From contig CP046864.1 of NCBI GenBank assembly GCA_039640495.1, positions 2,108,001-2,172,000 on the forward strand: DNA of 64,000 nucleotides. The letters are read 5' to 3'. Positions within the stretch are counted from its first letter, which is position 1. Each line of letters starts with the position of its first letter. Below are positions 19,810 through 29,909 of the stretch, in pieces. Below the pieces are notes generated by a model. The model saw only the letters and a list, made by a program, of their open reading frames with translations. It was not told the origin of the DNA and made no database searches. The position numbers and the translations under genes were made by a program. This DNA is from Rhodobacteraceae bacterium IMCC1335. GTDB lineage: Bacteria; Pseudomonadota; Alphaproteobacteria; Rhodobacterales; Rhodobacteraceae.

Positions 19810-21750
19810 TCAGTTTTTTGGCTTATGAAACGAAATCCCCCCCAAAATTTCATCGAATCGGTCTTTTTCGCTGCGGTTGATTCGGGCACCGTTCCGCGCC
19901 ATCTGATATTGAACCTTATCTTCTTGGACTGTTTTTAAAGCATTATGCCCCGCCCTAGCAGCTTCCTTCAGACGCCAAACAGCGGTTTCATCCAAGGCCT
20001 CCTCTCCGGCCTCTTGCAGCTCTTTTAATTCTGCGGCCAGACCTTTCTGGCTGGAAAGTTTCCCCAAAGCCTCCAAAATTGTAGCGCGCGCATTCTGTGT
20101 TTGATCCGAATTCAGCAAACCGGCGGCCATGCGCACATGTCCAGCAGAAAACAGTTTTTCGATCACCTGAGGCCCTAGCGCAGCGGCAATCTGCGCCTCT
20201 AACTCAGAGCGCGTTTGATTTTTGCTTTGCACCATGATGCGGAGCATTGCATCTAAATTTTGATCATCAAAATCAACACCTTCGAGTAAGCTGCGCACAT
20301 CCTTCAACACAGCTGGGCAGACCAGCAGGGCCGCAACGATCACCGCCTCATGGATATATTGGGCAACCCTGTCATTACCTGAGGCGAGCGCTGAGGCCTT
20401 GGTGCTTTGCTGAGGTTTTCCCGGCAGGCTTGCCGCTTGACCACGCTTGCCGCCCCGCTTGCCATGGTTTCGAAACAAGGCCCAGCGCAAATCTTTCAGC
20501 GCCGTTTCATAATGCAACCGCAGGCCGTGATCCTTGATCAACTTAGTTTTAGTTGCCAACGCTTTATCCAAGCCGGCTTTGCGCTCCGGGCTATCAAACG
20601 GTCCAGCAGCCATTTCGCGCTGCCAGAGCAGCTCAACCATTGGCATCGCTTTTTGTAGCAATTTGCGCAAGGCGCCAGCCCCAGATTGGCGAATGAGATC
20701 GTCTGGGTCTTGGCCTTCGGGCATCAAGGCAAACCGCAAAGCACGGCCGGCTTCCAACGCCGGCAACGCCAAATCGATCAATCGATAGGCTGCTCTCAAG
20801 CCCGCTTTATCGCCATCAAGTGCCACAATAGGCTCGGGGGTCATGCGCCATAACAGCGAAAGCTGGGTTTCAGTGATGGCTGTGCCCAGCGGCGCAACTG
20901 CGGCCTCAAAGCCCGCTTCAACCAATGCGATTACATCCATATACCCTTCGGCTACAATCAATGGCTGATCCGGTCCAACGGCCTTTCTGGCAGGGCCCAT
21001 ATTGTAAAGCGTGCGCCCTTTATCGAACAAAACAGTTTCAGGAGAATTGAGGTATTTGGCCTTGGCAGCCGGATCAAGCGCGCGCCCGCCAAAAGCAATG
21101 CACTGCCCACGGGCATCATGAATAGGAAACATGATCCGTCCACGAAACCGGTCATACGGGGCTCTGCCCTCTTCGGGCTGGATACAAAGGCCAGTTTCAA
21201 TAAGCTTTTCAGGGGCAACACCGGCATCTTTAAAATGATTTATAAGCGCAGTACGATCTTCTGGCGCAAAGCCAATGCCAAAGCGCGCTTGCGCCTCTTC
21301 AGATAGCCCACGCCCAGACAAATAGCGCCGCGCATCAGCAGCGGCGTTTGTTTTCAGGCTTAAGCGAAAAAAGCGAACCGCTTGCTCCATGACATCGACA
21401 AGCGCACCTTTTTGATCCGCTTTCTCTTTTGCCTGCGGATCGCGAGCCGGCATGCTCAGACCAGCCTCTGCGGCCAAAATCTCTACCGCCTCTATGAAGC
21501 TCACATTTTCTGTATCTTTTACGAATGTAATAATATCGCCCTTGGCCTGACAGCCAAAGCAATAAAAATAACCTTTGGTGTCTTCCACGTGGAACGAGGC
21601 CGTTTTTTCTTGATGAAATGGGCATGGCGCCCACATATCACCGCGGCCCTGATTGGATTTACGCAGATCCCATGTGACCTTCTTGCCCACAACAGCACTT
21701 ATGCTGACGCGGCTTCGCAACTCATCCAAAAATCCAACTGGCAGGCTCAT
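19810..21750 (-). CDS. dnaG: DNA primase
   Basis: 646-residue primase making RNA primers at the replication fork. N-terminal CHC2 zinc finger is CPFHQEKTASFHVEDTKGYF followed by CFGCQAKGD. The catalytic core has FAPEDRTALINHF, the toprim acid EGYMDVIAL and ALDGDKAGLRAA. The C-terminal DnaB-binding part is more variable and ends near ILGGISFHKPKN. It lies 111 bases upstream of rpoD. Length fits the family. Confidence 0.97.
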   Translation of the reverse strand: MSLPVGFLDELRSRVSISAVVGKKVTWDLRKSNQGRGDMWAPCPFHQEKTASFHVEDTKGYFYCFGCQAKGDIITFVKDTENVSFIEAVEILAAEAGLSMPARDPQAKEKADQKGALVDVMEQAVRFFRLSLKTNAAADARRYLSGRGLSEEAQARFGIGFAPEDRTALINHFKDAGVAPEKLIETGLCIQPEEGRAPYDRFRGRIMFPIHDARGQCIAFGGRALDPAAKAKYLNSPETVLFDKGRTLYNMGPARKAVGPDQPLIVAEGYMDVIALVEAGFEAAVAPLGTAITETQLSLLWRMTPEPIVALDGDKAGLRAAYRLIDLALPALEAGRALRFALMPEGQDPDDLIRQSGAGALRKLLQKAMPMVELLWQREMAAGPFDSPERKAGLDKALATKTKLIKDHGLRLHYETALKDLRWALFRNHGKRGGKRGQAASLPGKPQQSTKASALASGNDRVAQYIHEAVIVAALLVCPAVLKDVRSLLEGVDFDDQNLDAMLRIMVQSKNQTRSELEAQIAAALGPQVIEKLFSAGHVRMAAGLLNSDQTQNARATILEALGKLSSQKGLAAELKELQEAGEEALDETAVWRLKEAARAGHNALKTVQEDKVQYQMARNGARINRSEKDRFDEILGGISFHKPKN

Positions 21751-21849
21751 GGGCTGAATATCGGAGCTTCCTAAGGCGAAGTCTAGTACTGAGCAAAAAG
21801 AAACCGGCTTTTTACGCCTCCGCGAAATTCAGGAAAGCACGATCCGGCT

Positions 21850-23274
21850 TTAAAGCCCTTTTGTTTGATAACTCTCTGCGACTTTACGAATGGCTACCAA
21901 ATAAGCTGCGATGCGCAGATCGGTGACGTTTTCATCGCTATGCCAAAGCGCCCGCATTGCCTGCATCGCAGCGCGCATCGTGTCATCCAAACCCGAGCGC
22001 ACCAGCTCTAACTCACCCGCGCCTTGAACAAAGCGTTTTTTAAAATCTGCACTCATACTCCAATCAGCGCCCATTTGGGTTGAGAGGCGCTCCAATTCGG
22101 CCAATAACATGAGGCTGCGTGCCTCTTCCTGACGGCGCTGCATCCGGCCAAATCTGATATGGCTGAGATTCTTTACCCATTCAAAATAAGAGACGGTTAC
22201 GCCCCCCGCATTTGCATACATATCCGGAATGATCACGCAGCCTTTTTCGCGCAATATTTCATCAGCGCCCGCCGTGACGGGCCCATTTGCTGCTTCGATG
22301 ATCAACGGCGCTTTGATGCGCGCTGCATTATCTAAATTGATCACACCTTCCAAAGCCGCCGGGATCAATATATCGCAATCATGCTCAAGCAGCTTTGTGC
22401 CCTCTGGCACAAAGACAGCATCCGGGTAATCTTTAAGACCCCCTGTTGTATTTCTCCAATCTGCAACACCTTCAACATTCAGCCCGGTTTCGTTTATGAG
22501 CGCACCATCGCGTTCGATCACGGCGATAATTTTGGCGCCATCTTCCTGGGATAAAAACTTTGCGGCATGAAACCCGACATTGCCAAGCCCCTGAACGATC
22601 ACGCGCTTTCCTTCTAAATACCCGCTTAACCCTGCGCGCTGAAGGTCTAATTGCTCGCGAAAAAATTCTTGCAACGCATATTGAACACCGCGCCCCGTGG
22701 CCTCAACCCGCCCCGCGATTCCACCCGCGTTCATCGGCTTGCCAGTGACGCAGGCTTTGGCATTGATATCGGTTGTGTTCATGCGGGCATATTGATCTGC
22801 AATCCATGCCATTTCACGTTGCCCCGTGCCCATATCCGGCGCGGGTACGTTTTGGCTGGGATGGATCAAATCACGCTTTATCAGCTCATAGGCAAACCTG
22901 CGGGTAATCAACTCAAGTTCATGCTCTTCATAGAGCGTTGGGTCAATGCAAAGCCCACCTTTAGAGCCGCCAAACGGCGTATCGACCAAAGCGCATTTAA
23001 AGGTCATCAGCGCCGCCAAAGCTTCCACTTCGTCTTGGTTCACCCCTAACGAATACCGAATGCCCCCTTTTACAGGTTCCATATGTTCAGAATGTACCGA
23101 GCGATATCCCGTGAAAGATTTTATTTCACCGCGCAAACGCACGCCAAACCGCACTGTATAAGTGGCATTACAAATCCGGATTTTTTCTTCCAACCCGTCC
23201 GGCAAATCAATCAAGAGAACTGCCCGGTCAAACATTCTTTCAACGCTTTCGCGAAAGCTAATTTCCGTTTTCAT
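21850..23274 (-). CDS. gdhA: Glutamate/leucine-type amino-acid dehydrogenase
   Basis: 474-residue Glu/Leu/Phe/Val dehydrogenase that reversibly deaminates glutamate to 2-oxoglutarate. Catalytic region: PVKGGIRYSLGVNQDEVEALAALMTFKCALVDTPFGGSKGG, with the substrate-binding and catalytic lysines and VPAPDMGTG. The NAD-binding domain has VIVQGLGNVGFHAAK. C-terminus has AGGVTVSYFEWVKNLSHIRFGRM. The GGAGATTGCAGG just before the ATG supports the start. The family length and the long C-terminal part favour glutamate dehydrogenase; leucine dehydrogenases are shorter. Confidence 0.9.
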   Translation of the reverse strand: MKTEISFRESVERMFDRAVLLIDLPDGLEEKIRICNATYTVRFGVRLRGEIKSFTGYRSVHSEHMEPVKGGIRYSLGVNQDEVEALAALMTFKCALVDTPFGGSKGGLCIDPTLYEEHELELITRRFAYELIKRDLIHPSQNVPAPDMGTGQREMAWIADQYARMNTTDINAKACVTGKPMNAGGIAGRVEATGRGVQYALQEFFREQLDLQRAGLSGYLEGKRVIVQGLGNVGFHAAKFLSQEDGAKIIAVIERDGALINETGLNVEGVADWRNTTGGLKDYPDAVFVPEGTKLLEHDCDILIPAALEGVINLDNAARIKAPLIIEAANGPVTAGADEILREKGCVIIPDMYANAGGVTVSYFEWVKNLSHIRFGRMQRRQEEARSLMLLAELERLSTQMGADWSMSADFKKRFVQGAGELELVRSGLDDTMRAAMQAMRALWHSDENVTDLRIAAYLVAIRKVAESYQTKGL

Positions 23275-23391
23275 CCTGCAATCTCCCTAAACCATAAATA
23301 TGAAAATAAAAGCTCGTTACTCCCCTCGCATATCACATTTCCAACAACCCTAAGAACAATTTTAATGGTTAAAACGCGAAAGCTCTTTAAA

Positions 23392-24330
23392 CTAAACGCG
23401 CACCTCATAGCCGGGCTGTTCCGGCTCGTCATCAATCAATTCGGCCGGAAAACCATCTGCCCGTACATCTAACCCTGTCGCCTCTTCTAAGCGCTTGATA
23501 ATATTCGGGGATAACTCACGCGCTCCAAAGCGTTTAATCCCATCCTGAAAGATAGAGATTAACAATGGACTCAACTCGAGCGGTATCGAAGCCCGATCTG
23601 CAACCTCTTGAAACAAGCCAATATCTTTTGCAACCAGATCCATCGTGAACGATACATCACGGCTGCCATTTAAGATCAGCTGGCTTTCTGTTTCATGTAC
23701 AAATGACGTGCCCGAAGATATTTTCAAAGCTTCAAAGGCCACTTTAAGATCCATGCCCGCCCCTTTGGCGACGGTTAAGGCTTCCGCGCAAGACACCAGA
23801 TTGGCCGTGGCCATATAATTTGTGATCACTTTAAGAATACTGGCAGACCCCAGATCTCCGGTATGCAAAATGCGCCGCCCCATTTTTGCAAGAAATGGCA
23901 AAACCGCTTCAAAACTCTGCCGGTCACAGCCGGCGAAAATGCTTATATTGCCCGTATCTGCGCGATGACACCCGCCTGAAACAGGACAATCCACGGCTTG
24001 CCCGCCCTTGGCCTGCACCAAGGCACCAAGACGTTTGACTTCCGCTTCATCTGTGGTTGACATTTCCAACCAGATTTTACCGGGCTTTACATGCGCAAGC
24101 ATCGCTTGAACCACCGCGGCAGAAGCGGCTGGATTTGGCAAACAAGTGATCACTATATCACAGCTTTGCATCATTTCAGCTGGGCTTACTCCGTTCTTAG
24201 CGCCCTTTACCACGAACGCTTCCACCAAAGCCTCGTCCAAATCATGAACCTGTAAAGACACGCCATTACGCAGCAAACTGCCTGATAATTTGCCTCCAAC
24301 ATTTCCCAATCCAATAAATCCGACCTGCAT
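23392..24330 (-). CDS. 3-Hydroxyisobutyrate dehydrogenase-like oxidoreductase
   Basis: 312-residue beta-hydroxyacid dehydrogenase with the NAD(P) fold GFIGLGNVGGKLSGSLLR, the substrate motif DCPVSGGCHRADTGNISIFAGC, and the catalytic lysine in SASILKVITNYMATAN. The family oxidises 3-hydroxyisobutyrate, 3-hydroxypropionate, tartronate semialdehyde or D-phenylserine-type substrates; which one is not readable here. AGGAG precedes the ATG. Its C-terminus is acidic (ELIDDEPEQPGYEVRV), longer than usual. It stands between gdhA and a TetR regulator. Confidence 0.85.
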   Translation of the reverse strand: MQVGFIGLGNVGGKLSGSLLRNGVSLQVHDLDEALVEAFVVKGAKNGVSPAEMMQSCDIVITCLPNPAASAAVVQAMLAHVKPGKIWLEMSTTDEAEVKRLGALVQAKGGQAVDCPVSGGCHRADTGNISIFAGCDRQSFEAVLPFLAKMGRRILHTGDLGSASILKVITNYMATANLVSCAEALTVAKGAGMDLKVAFEALKISSGTSFVHETESQLILNGSRDVSFTMDLVAKDIGLFQEVADRASIPLELSPLLISIFQDGIKRFGARELSPNIIKRLEEATGLDVRADGFPAELIDDEPEQPGYEVRV

Positions 24331-24683
24331 CTTATTTCTCCTGGTTTTTTCTAAAACTTAGGGCTTTCCAACCCATTGTTCCGTCTATTTCCGACCTTGC
24401 AGAGTCGAATATTTCCCAGCTCCGCAGCTTGCCCAATTTCAAACGCTTTTATTTTTAAGAAAAATTAAGAATTCCAGCGCTCAGTTCAAAAAAGCCATTT
24501 TCCAATTTCTAAACAACCAGCTTGTCTGTAAATCCGGTTTTTGCGGCATATTAACTCTTAAACACGCGGATCTGTCCACGGGGCGCGGTCAGTTTACTTA
24601 GGCAAGCCTGAAAAAATCAAACACCGCTCGGCAGCAGGCCACGCCTTTCGACGCGATCACTGGTTTAAGTCATGAAAAGCAGA
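24331..24683. other. Intergenic stretch without a recognisable gene
   Basis: About 350 bases between the dehydrogenase and the TetR gene, both on the - strand. It is A/T-rich in places and should hold the promoter of the dehydrogenase. I see no open frame, RNA gene or clear terminator hairpin. Confidence 0.5.
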
Positions 24684-25286
24684 TTAGGATTTGCTGGCGG
24701 GTACGCCCAACATGCGAAGCACAAGATCACAATAAAGCGCAATAATTTCATCCTTTGTTAAGCGGCCCTCGCCGTCAAACCAAGTGCTCACCTCTTTCAG
24801 CATGCCCAAAATAGCAAAACTTGTAATTTTTGGATCTTCAACCGAAAAAACACGCGTCCTTTGTCCTGCAGTGATGATGGATTCCAGCTCCAATTCATAG
24901 CTCTTGCGCAGGGTTTCAATTTTAACAAAATTAAGCTCCGAGAGATTGCGCAACTCCATATAGGCGATAAAAACAGCCTCTGATTTGTCCAGATGATAAT
25001 TCAAATGGCAAGTCACGAATTGCAACACCAGTGTCTCGGGGGCGATATCCGTTTTTTGCGACCGCCAAGCCTGCAATAAATCGGTGAGATGCGCGTGCAT
25101 TAAATCATAGAGTAAGGATTGTTTATCCGGTGTATAATTATACAGCGCGCCCACTTGCACGCCCACCTCTGCCGCAATCTGGCGCATAGAGACAGCCGCA
25201 TATCCGTAAAGCGCAAACAGCTTTAAAGCGGCTTGTCGGACTTTTGGGCCAGTTTTTAACGCATGAGATCCAGAGGTTCGAGCCAT
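24684..25286 (-). CDS. TetR/AcrR-family transcriptional regulator
   Basis: About 200 residues. The N-terminal helix-turn-helix is clear: VRQAALKLFALYGYAAVSMRQIAAEVGVQVGALYNYTPDKQSLLYDLMHAHL. The C-terminal ligand-binding domain is unlike BetI and resembles the fatty-acid/acyl-CoA type TetR proteins (inference). Start at 25286 (MARTSGSH) is favoured because an in-frame ATG upstream would add a hydrophobic Cys/Tyr-rich tail. The regulated genes are not obvious; the dehydrogenase downstream and hom upstream (divergent) are candidates. Confidence 0.82.
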   Translation of the reverse strand: MARTSGSHALKTGPKVRQAALKLFALYGYAAVSMRQIAAEVGVQVGALYNYTPDKQSLLYDLMHAHLTDLLQAWRSQKTDIAPETLVLQFVTCHLNYHLDKSEAVFIAYMELRNLSELNFVKIETLRKSYELELESIITAGQRTRVFSVEDPKITSFAILGMLKEVSTWFDGEGRLTKDEIIALYCDLVLRMLGVPASKS

Positions 25287-25433
25287 AACATAACAATATA
25301 TGAACACTTGTTCAGATAAAAGCACCAGATGAAATTCTGTCAGTCTTTTGCCGAATAAAGCACAGAGTGATTGCAGCGCTGCGGTGAAACCGCTAGATCA
25401 GGAATCGTTTTTATGTAGAAAATCGGATTGTAG

Positions 25434-26720
25434 ATGAGCGCTCCATTACGACTGGGAATTGCCGGATTGGGCACCGTGGGTGTCGGTGTTGTAAAAATAG
25501 TCACAGAAAAAACCGCCTTGTTGCGCCAGCGCACGGGGCGCGAGATAGTTATTACGGCAGTATCTGCACGCAGCGCGCAGAAAGACCGAGGAATTGATCT
25601 ATCGCCCTATGCATGGGAGGCGGATCCAGTTGCTTTGGCCAAGCGCTCTGACATTGATATATTTATTGAATTGATGGGCGGCCATGAAGGGCCGGCCAAA
25701 GAGGCAACAGAGGCCGCCTTGCACGCAGGCAAAGATGTGGTCACGGCGAATAAAGCCCTGTTGGCGCATCACGGACAAAAGCTGGCCGAAAAAGCTGAAA
25801 GCGGCGGTAAGGTGCTGCGCTTTGAGGCCGCTGTTGCGGGGGGTATTCCAGTGGTGAAAGCCTTAACCGAAGGGTTGGCCGGCAATGAGATCACCCGCAT
25901 TTTGGGCGTGATGAACGGTTCTTGCAATTACATCCTGACGCGCATGCAAACCGAAGGTTTGTCCTATGCCGATGTTTTTTCCGAAGCCGACGCGCTGGGC
26001 TATTTAGAAGCAGATCCCGAACTGGATGTGGGCGGGATTGATGCAGGGCATAAACTGGCTTTACTTTCTTCGATTGCTTATGGCACGGAGGTAAATTTTG
26101 AGGGCGTAGAGCTGGAAGGCATTGGCCAAATTTCGATCGATGATATCGAACAGGCCGCCGATATGGGGTTTCGCATCAAACTGCTGGGGGTGTCTCAATG
26201 CACCGATCGCGGGTTGGAGCAGCGCATGACCCCCTGCTTGGTGCCCGCGCAATCGCCGCTGGGGCAATTGGAAGGCGGCACCAATATGGTGGTGCTGGAA
26301 GGTGACAATGTGGGGCAAATTGTGCTGCGCGGCGCGGGTGCCGGTGAAGGCCCCACCGCAAGCGCGGTTCTGTCCGATATTTGTGATCTGGCCCGCGGAA
26401 CGCGCATCAGCACCTTTGGGCAACCCGCCAAATCGCTTCGACAGGCGCAAACCACACAAAGCGTGACGCCTGCCCCGTTTTATCTTCGGCTTCAATTGCT
26501 CGATAAACCGGGGGCTTTGGCGCGCGTTGCCGCTATCTTAGCTGAAAAAGGGATCTCGATCGATCGCATGCGCCAATACGGCCATTCCGAAGAAACCGCT
26601 CCGGTTTTGATCGTTACGCATAAAACCTCGCGCCAGAGCTTAAACAAAGCCTTGGAAGAATTGCCGAACACGAATGTATTAGCGGGCCAGCCGGTGGCGC
26701 TTCGGATTGAAACGGTTTGA
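25434..26720 (+). CDS. hom: Homoserine dehydrogenase
   Basis: 428-residue enzyme converting aspartate semialdehyde to homoserine in threonine, methionine and isoleucine synthesis. N-terminal NAD(P)-binding GIAGLGTVGVGVVKI, the VVTANKALLA motif, catalytic region GIPVVKALTEGLAGNEITRILGVMNGSCNYILT, then the C-terminal ACT domain (RLQLLDKPGALARVAAILAEKGISIDRMRQYG) for feedback control by threonine. No riboswitch is recognised in the ~150-base leader. Leads the hom-glpX-recJ run. Confidence 0.96.
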   Translation: MSAPLRLGIAGLGTVGVGVVKIVTEKTALLRQRTGREIVITAVSARSAQKDRGIDLSPYAWEADPVALAKRSDIDIFIELMGGHEGPAKEATEAALHAGKDVVTANKALLAHHGQKLAEKAESGGKVLRFEAAVAGGIPVVKALTEGLAGNEITRILGVMNGSCNYILTRMQTEGLSYADVFSEADALGYLEADPELDVGGIDAGHKLALLSSIAYGTEVNFEGVELEGIGQISIDDIEQAADMGFRIKLLGVSQCTDRGLEQRMTPCLVPAQSPLGQLEGGTNMVVLEGDNVGQIVLRGAGAGEGPTASAVLSDICDLARGTRISTFGQPAKSLRQAQTTQSVTPAPFYLRLQLLDKPGALARVAAILAEKGISIDRMRQYGHSEETAPVLIVTHKTSRQSLNKALEELPNTNVLAGQPVALRIETV

Positions 26721-26762
26721 GCAAACCACCCTTTGCACCCAGTAAAAGGAATTAAAACAAAA

Positions 26763-27734
26763 ATGACCAAAACGGATTTTAGGGATCGGATGCTGTCTTT
26801 GGGGCTGGCGCGCGTATCAGAAGCTGCGGCGCTAGAATCAGCTGATTTAATTGGCCGGGGTGATGAGAAAGCTGCCGATCAAGCCGCCGTGAACGCGATG
26901 CGCGACCAGTTAAACAAGCTGGATATTGCTGGGGTGGTGGTGATTGGAGAAGGCGAGCGCGATGAAGCCCCTATGCTCTATATCGGTGAAGAAGTAGGCA
27001 CCGGCAATGGCCCCGGGGTAGATATCGCTTTGGACCCGCTGGAAGGCACCACGCTGACCGCCAAAGATATGCCAAATGCATTAACCGTGATCGCTATGGG
27101 TCCACGCGGTTCAATGCTGCATGCGCCAGACGTTTATATGGAAAAACTAGCCATTGGGCCCGGTTTTCCCGATGATTTGCTGAATCTTGATATGAGCCCA
27201 GCGGAGCGAATTATGACGCTGGCCTCTGCCAAAAATTGTTCTGCTTCTGATTTGACGGCCTGCATCCTTGATCGACCAAGGCACGAAAAAATGATTGAAC
27301 AAGTGCGCAGCACGGGGGCAGCCATTCGTCTGATCACAGATGGGGATGTAGCCGGTGTTATGCATTGCGCAGAGCCCAGCATCACTGGCATTGATATTTA
27401 CATGGGCGATGGCGGGGCCCCAGAAGGGGTTTTGGCAGCATCTGCCTTAAAATGCATGGGCGGGCAAATTTTCGGCAGGCTTTTATTTCACAATGAGGAT
27501 GAGAAAAACCGTGCGCACAAAGCCGGTATAACCGATTTAAATCGCATCTATGCGCGCGATGACATGGTCACTCAAGATGTGATCTTCGCGGCAACCGGCG
27601 TGACAGACGGTTCGCTCTTGCCGGGGATCAAGCGTGAGATTGGATTTCGCACAACCGAAACCTTGCTGATGCGCTCGAAAACTGGCTCGGTGCGCCGAAT
27701 GAGCTATCGCGTTCCCACGGAGCCACGCGAATAA
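26763..27734 (+). CDS. glpX: Class II fructose-1,6-bisphosphatase
   Basis: 323-residue GlpX-type phosphatase of gluconeogenesis. Metal-site motifs: VVIGEGERDEAPMLYIGEEVG and DIALDPLEGTTLTAKDMPNA, plus YMGDGGAPEGVLAASALKCMGG. Start at 26763 (MTKTDF) is taken because AAAGGAA lies upstream; an ATG 30 bases further upstream is in frame but less suitable. 42 bases after hom, ten before recJ; same strand, probably one operon. The hom-glpX-recJ order is common in related bacteria. Confidence 0.96.
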   Translation: MTKTDFRDRMLSLGLARVSEAAALESADLIGRGDEKAADQAAVNAMRDQLNKLDIAGVVVIGEGERDEAPMLYIGEEVGTGNGPGVDIALDPLEGTTLTAKDMPNALTVIAMGPRGSMLHAPDVYMEKLAIGPGFPDDLLNLDMSPAERIMTLASAKNCSASDLTACILDRPRHEKMIEQVRSTGAAIRLITDGDVAGVMHCAEPSITGIDIYMGDGGAPEGVLAASALKCMGGQIFGRLLFHNEDEKNRAHKAGITDLNRIYARDDMVTQDVIFAATGVTDGSLLPGIKREIGFRTTETLLMRSKTGSVRRMSYRVPTEPRE

Positions 27735-27744
27735 AGGAGATGGT

Positions 27745-29484
27745 TTGGCCTTTCTAAACGTTGAGTCTTCGATCTCCGGTCGTCCCTGGGTGGGGCCATC
27801 AGACGCGACGCGCCGTGCCGCTGAAACAATTGCACAAAACCATGACCTGCCTTTTGCCGTCGCTGCGGTGTTGGCGCGGCAAAATATTTCTGACCAAGAG
27901 GCCAAACCCTATCTGAACCCGCAATTGCGTGACCTATTGCCAGACCCCTTACGTTTGCGCGATATGGATAAGGCGGCCAGCCGCTTGATTGAGGCGATGC
28001 TCAAAAAACAGCGGATCGCGATTTTTGCGGATTATGATGTTGATGGGGCCACATCCGCAGCATTATTGATCAACTGGCTGAAACATTTTGGCCAAGCCGC
28101 AACACTCTACATACCGGACAGAATTGAGGAGGGATATGGCCCCAATGAGACAGCAATGCAAAACTTGGGGCAACATCATGATCTGATCATCTGTGTTGAT
28201 TGTGGAACGCTGAGCCATTCTCCTGTGAAGGCGGCGCACCCTGCCGAAGTGATCATTTTAGATCATCATTTAGGGGCAGAGATGTTGCCCCAATGCTGCG
28301 CGGTTGTGAATCCCAACCGTCAAGATGAAGACAGTGACCTTGGGCATTTATGCGCTGCCTCTGTGGTATTTTTATGCCTTGTAGAGGCGGGTCGACAATT
28401 GCGAAAAATGGATCAATCAGGGCCAGATTTGATGCAAATGCTCGATTTGGTGGCTTTGGCGACGGTCGCCGATGTTGCCCCTTTAATCGGGGTGAACCGC
28501 GCCTTTGTCCGCCAAGGTCTGCGCATTATGGCGCAGCGCAAACGCCTTGGCATAACGGCCCTTGCAGATTGCGCAAACTTACAAAGCCCGCCCAGCAGTT
28601 ATCATCTTGGATTTGTTTTAGGCCCACGCATCAATGCGGGCGGCCGCGTCGGACAAGCGGATTTGGGGGCGAAATTGCTTATTTGCGATGATCCTTCTCA
28701 CGCACAAGCCCTAGCTGAACGCTTGGAAGAGTTGAACCAAGATCGCAGAGACGTGGAAGAAAGCGTGCGCTTAGCGGCGATCGAGCAAGCCAGCGAGCGC
28801 GGTTTAGACGGCCCCCTTGTCTGGGCCGCCGGCGCGGGTTGGCATCCAGGCGTTGTGGGCATTGTCGCCGCGCGGTTAAAAGAAACCACCAATCGCCCAG
28901 CCATCGTCATTGGATTTGACGGCAATTCGGGCAAGGGCTCGGGCAGATCCGTCAGCGGTGTTGATCTAGGCGCGACAATTCAAAAATTGGTGCAAGAAGG
29001 AATGATTGAAAAGGGCGGCGGACATAAAATGGCGGCTGGTCTGAGCCTAACAGAAGCCCAGCTGGCGCCGGCAATGGCGCGTTTGTCTGACTTACTGGCA
29101 AAACAAGGCAGCGCCGCAGGGGGCGCAAGAGATTTACAACTCGATGCGTTGCTGATGGCCTCTGCAGCTTCACTCGAGCTTTATGAAGATCTGGAAAAAG
29201 CTGGGCCCTTCGGATCGGGGGCTCCTACGCCGCGCTTTGCCTTTAGCGATATGCGACTGTCTTTTGCAAAGCGCGTTGGGGATCAGCACCTCAAGTTTCG
29301 CGCGCAAGATCCCGAGGGCACCGCGCTTGAAGGAATTGCATTTAATGCGTTTCAAACGGCGCTTGGCCCTGCTTTGCTTGCGCATGGGGGAAAACGGTTT
29401 CACTTGGCAGGAAAATTAAACCTGAACATCTGGAACGGACGAAAATCCATTCAATTGGTGCTCGATGATGCCGCGCTGGCCTAG
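27745..29484 (+). CDS. recJ: Single-stranded-DNA-specific exonuclease RecJ
   Basis: 579-residue 5'-3' exonuclease of recombination and mismatch repair. DHH-family motifs: FADYDVDGATSAALL, CVDCGTLSH, LDHHLGAE, then NAGGRVGQADLGAKLL and the DHHA1 glycine motif GGGHKMAAGLSL; the OB-like domain is at the C-terminus. The start is a TTG at 27745, supported by AAAGGAG eight bases upstream. Ten bases after glpX. A promoter-like sequence and tRNA-Glu follow. Confidence 0.94.
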   Translation: MAFLNVESSISGRPWVGPSDATRRAAETIAQNHDLPFAVAAVLARQNISDQEAKPYLNPQLRDLLPDPLRLRDMDKAASRLIEAMLKKQRIAIFADYDVDGATSAALLINWLKHFGQAATLYIPDRIEEGYGPNETAMQNLGQHHDLIICVDCGTLSHSPVKAAHPAEVIILDHHLGAEMLPQCCAVVNPNRQDEDSDLGHLCAASVVFLCLVEAGRQLRKMDQSGPDLMQMLDLVALATVADVAPLIGVNRAFVRQGLRIMAQRKRLGITALADCANLQSPPSSYHLGFVLGPRINAGGRVGQADLGAKLLICDDPSHAQALAERLEELNQDRRDVEESVRLAAIEQASERGLDGPLVWAAGAGWHPGVVGIVAARLKETTNRPAIVIGFDGNSGKGSGRSVSGVDLGATIQKLVQEGMIEKGGGHKMAAGLSLTEAQLAPAMARLSDLLAKQGSAAGGARDLQLDALLMASAASLELYEDLEKAGPFGSGAPTPRFAFSDMRLSFAKRVGDQHLKFRAQDPEGTALEGIAFNAFQTALGPALLAHGGKRFHLAGKLNLNIWNGRKSIQLVLDDAALA

Positions 29485-29561
29485 ATTCAAATGCCAGCAG
29501 ACGGTTTTAACACGCCCAATTTAATAAAAAGTAGATTTTTTAAAAATCACTCAAATTTCGC

Positions 29562-29590
29562 TTGCAAGCCCCTTGGTCATTGCCTAAAGA
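29562..29590 (+). promoter_or_regulatory. Likely sigma-70 promoter of tRNA-Glu
   Basis: TTGCAA and TAAAGA are 17 bases apart and lie 16 bases before the tRNA start, a good layout for a stable-RNA promoter. Confidence 0.5.
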
Positions 29591-29606
29591 CACGGCACGA
29601 GATAGT

Positions 29607-29681
29607 GGCCCGTTCGTCTATCGGTTAGGACGCCAGGTTTTCAACCTGGAAAGAGGGGTTCGATTCCCCTACGGGCTGCCA
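29607..29681 (+). tRNA. tRNA-Glu (anticodon TTC)
   Basis: 75 bases folding as a standard cloverleaf: acceptor GGCCCGT/ACGGGCT (a G-T pair at the first position), anticodon arm CCAGG-TTTTCAA-CCTGG with TTC in the loop, T arm with GGTTCGATTCC, and an encoded CCA. Its 3' end faces the accessory block that follows, so it could be an old integration site. Confidence 0.93.
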
Positions 29682-29909
29682 CCAACATTGCCCTATTTAA
29701 ACATCGTACCCTGAGTAATAGCATGTTTGTGCGCGTGATTTCTGACGTTAAAAGCCAGCCAAATGCTATTCCCAGTTCTGATCCCCATAGGTCTTGGCAG
29801 TTCCGTTAGAGAATATCTTGCCGAATAATGGCAAGTCCCGCAGATAGGTTTCAACTTTTTGTAACCAAGCCGGACATATCTGAACAGATTACGCACAGTG
29901 TAGAATGGG

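Noticed and set aside
25326..25433. A riboswitch (SAM or SAH type) before homoserine dehydrogenase
   Set aside because: The leader is short and lacks the conserved cores of the SAM-II or SAM/SAH classes as I know them.
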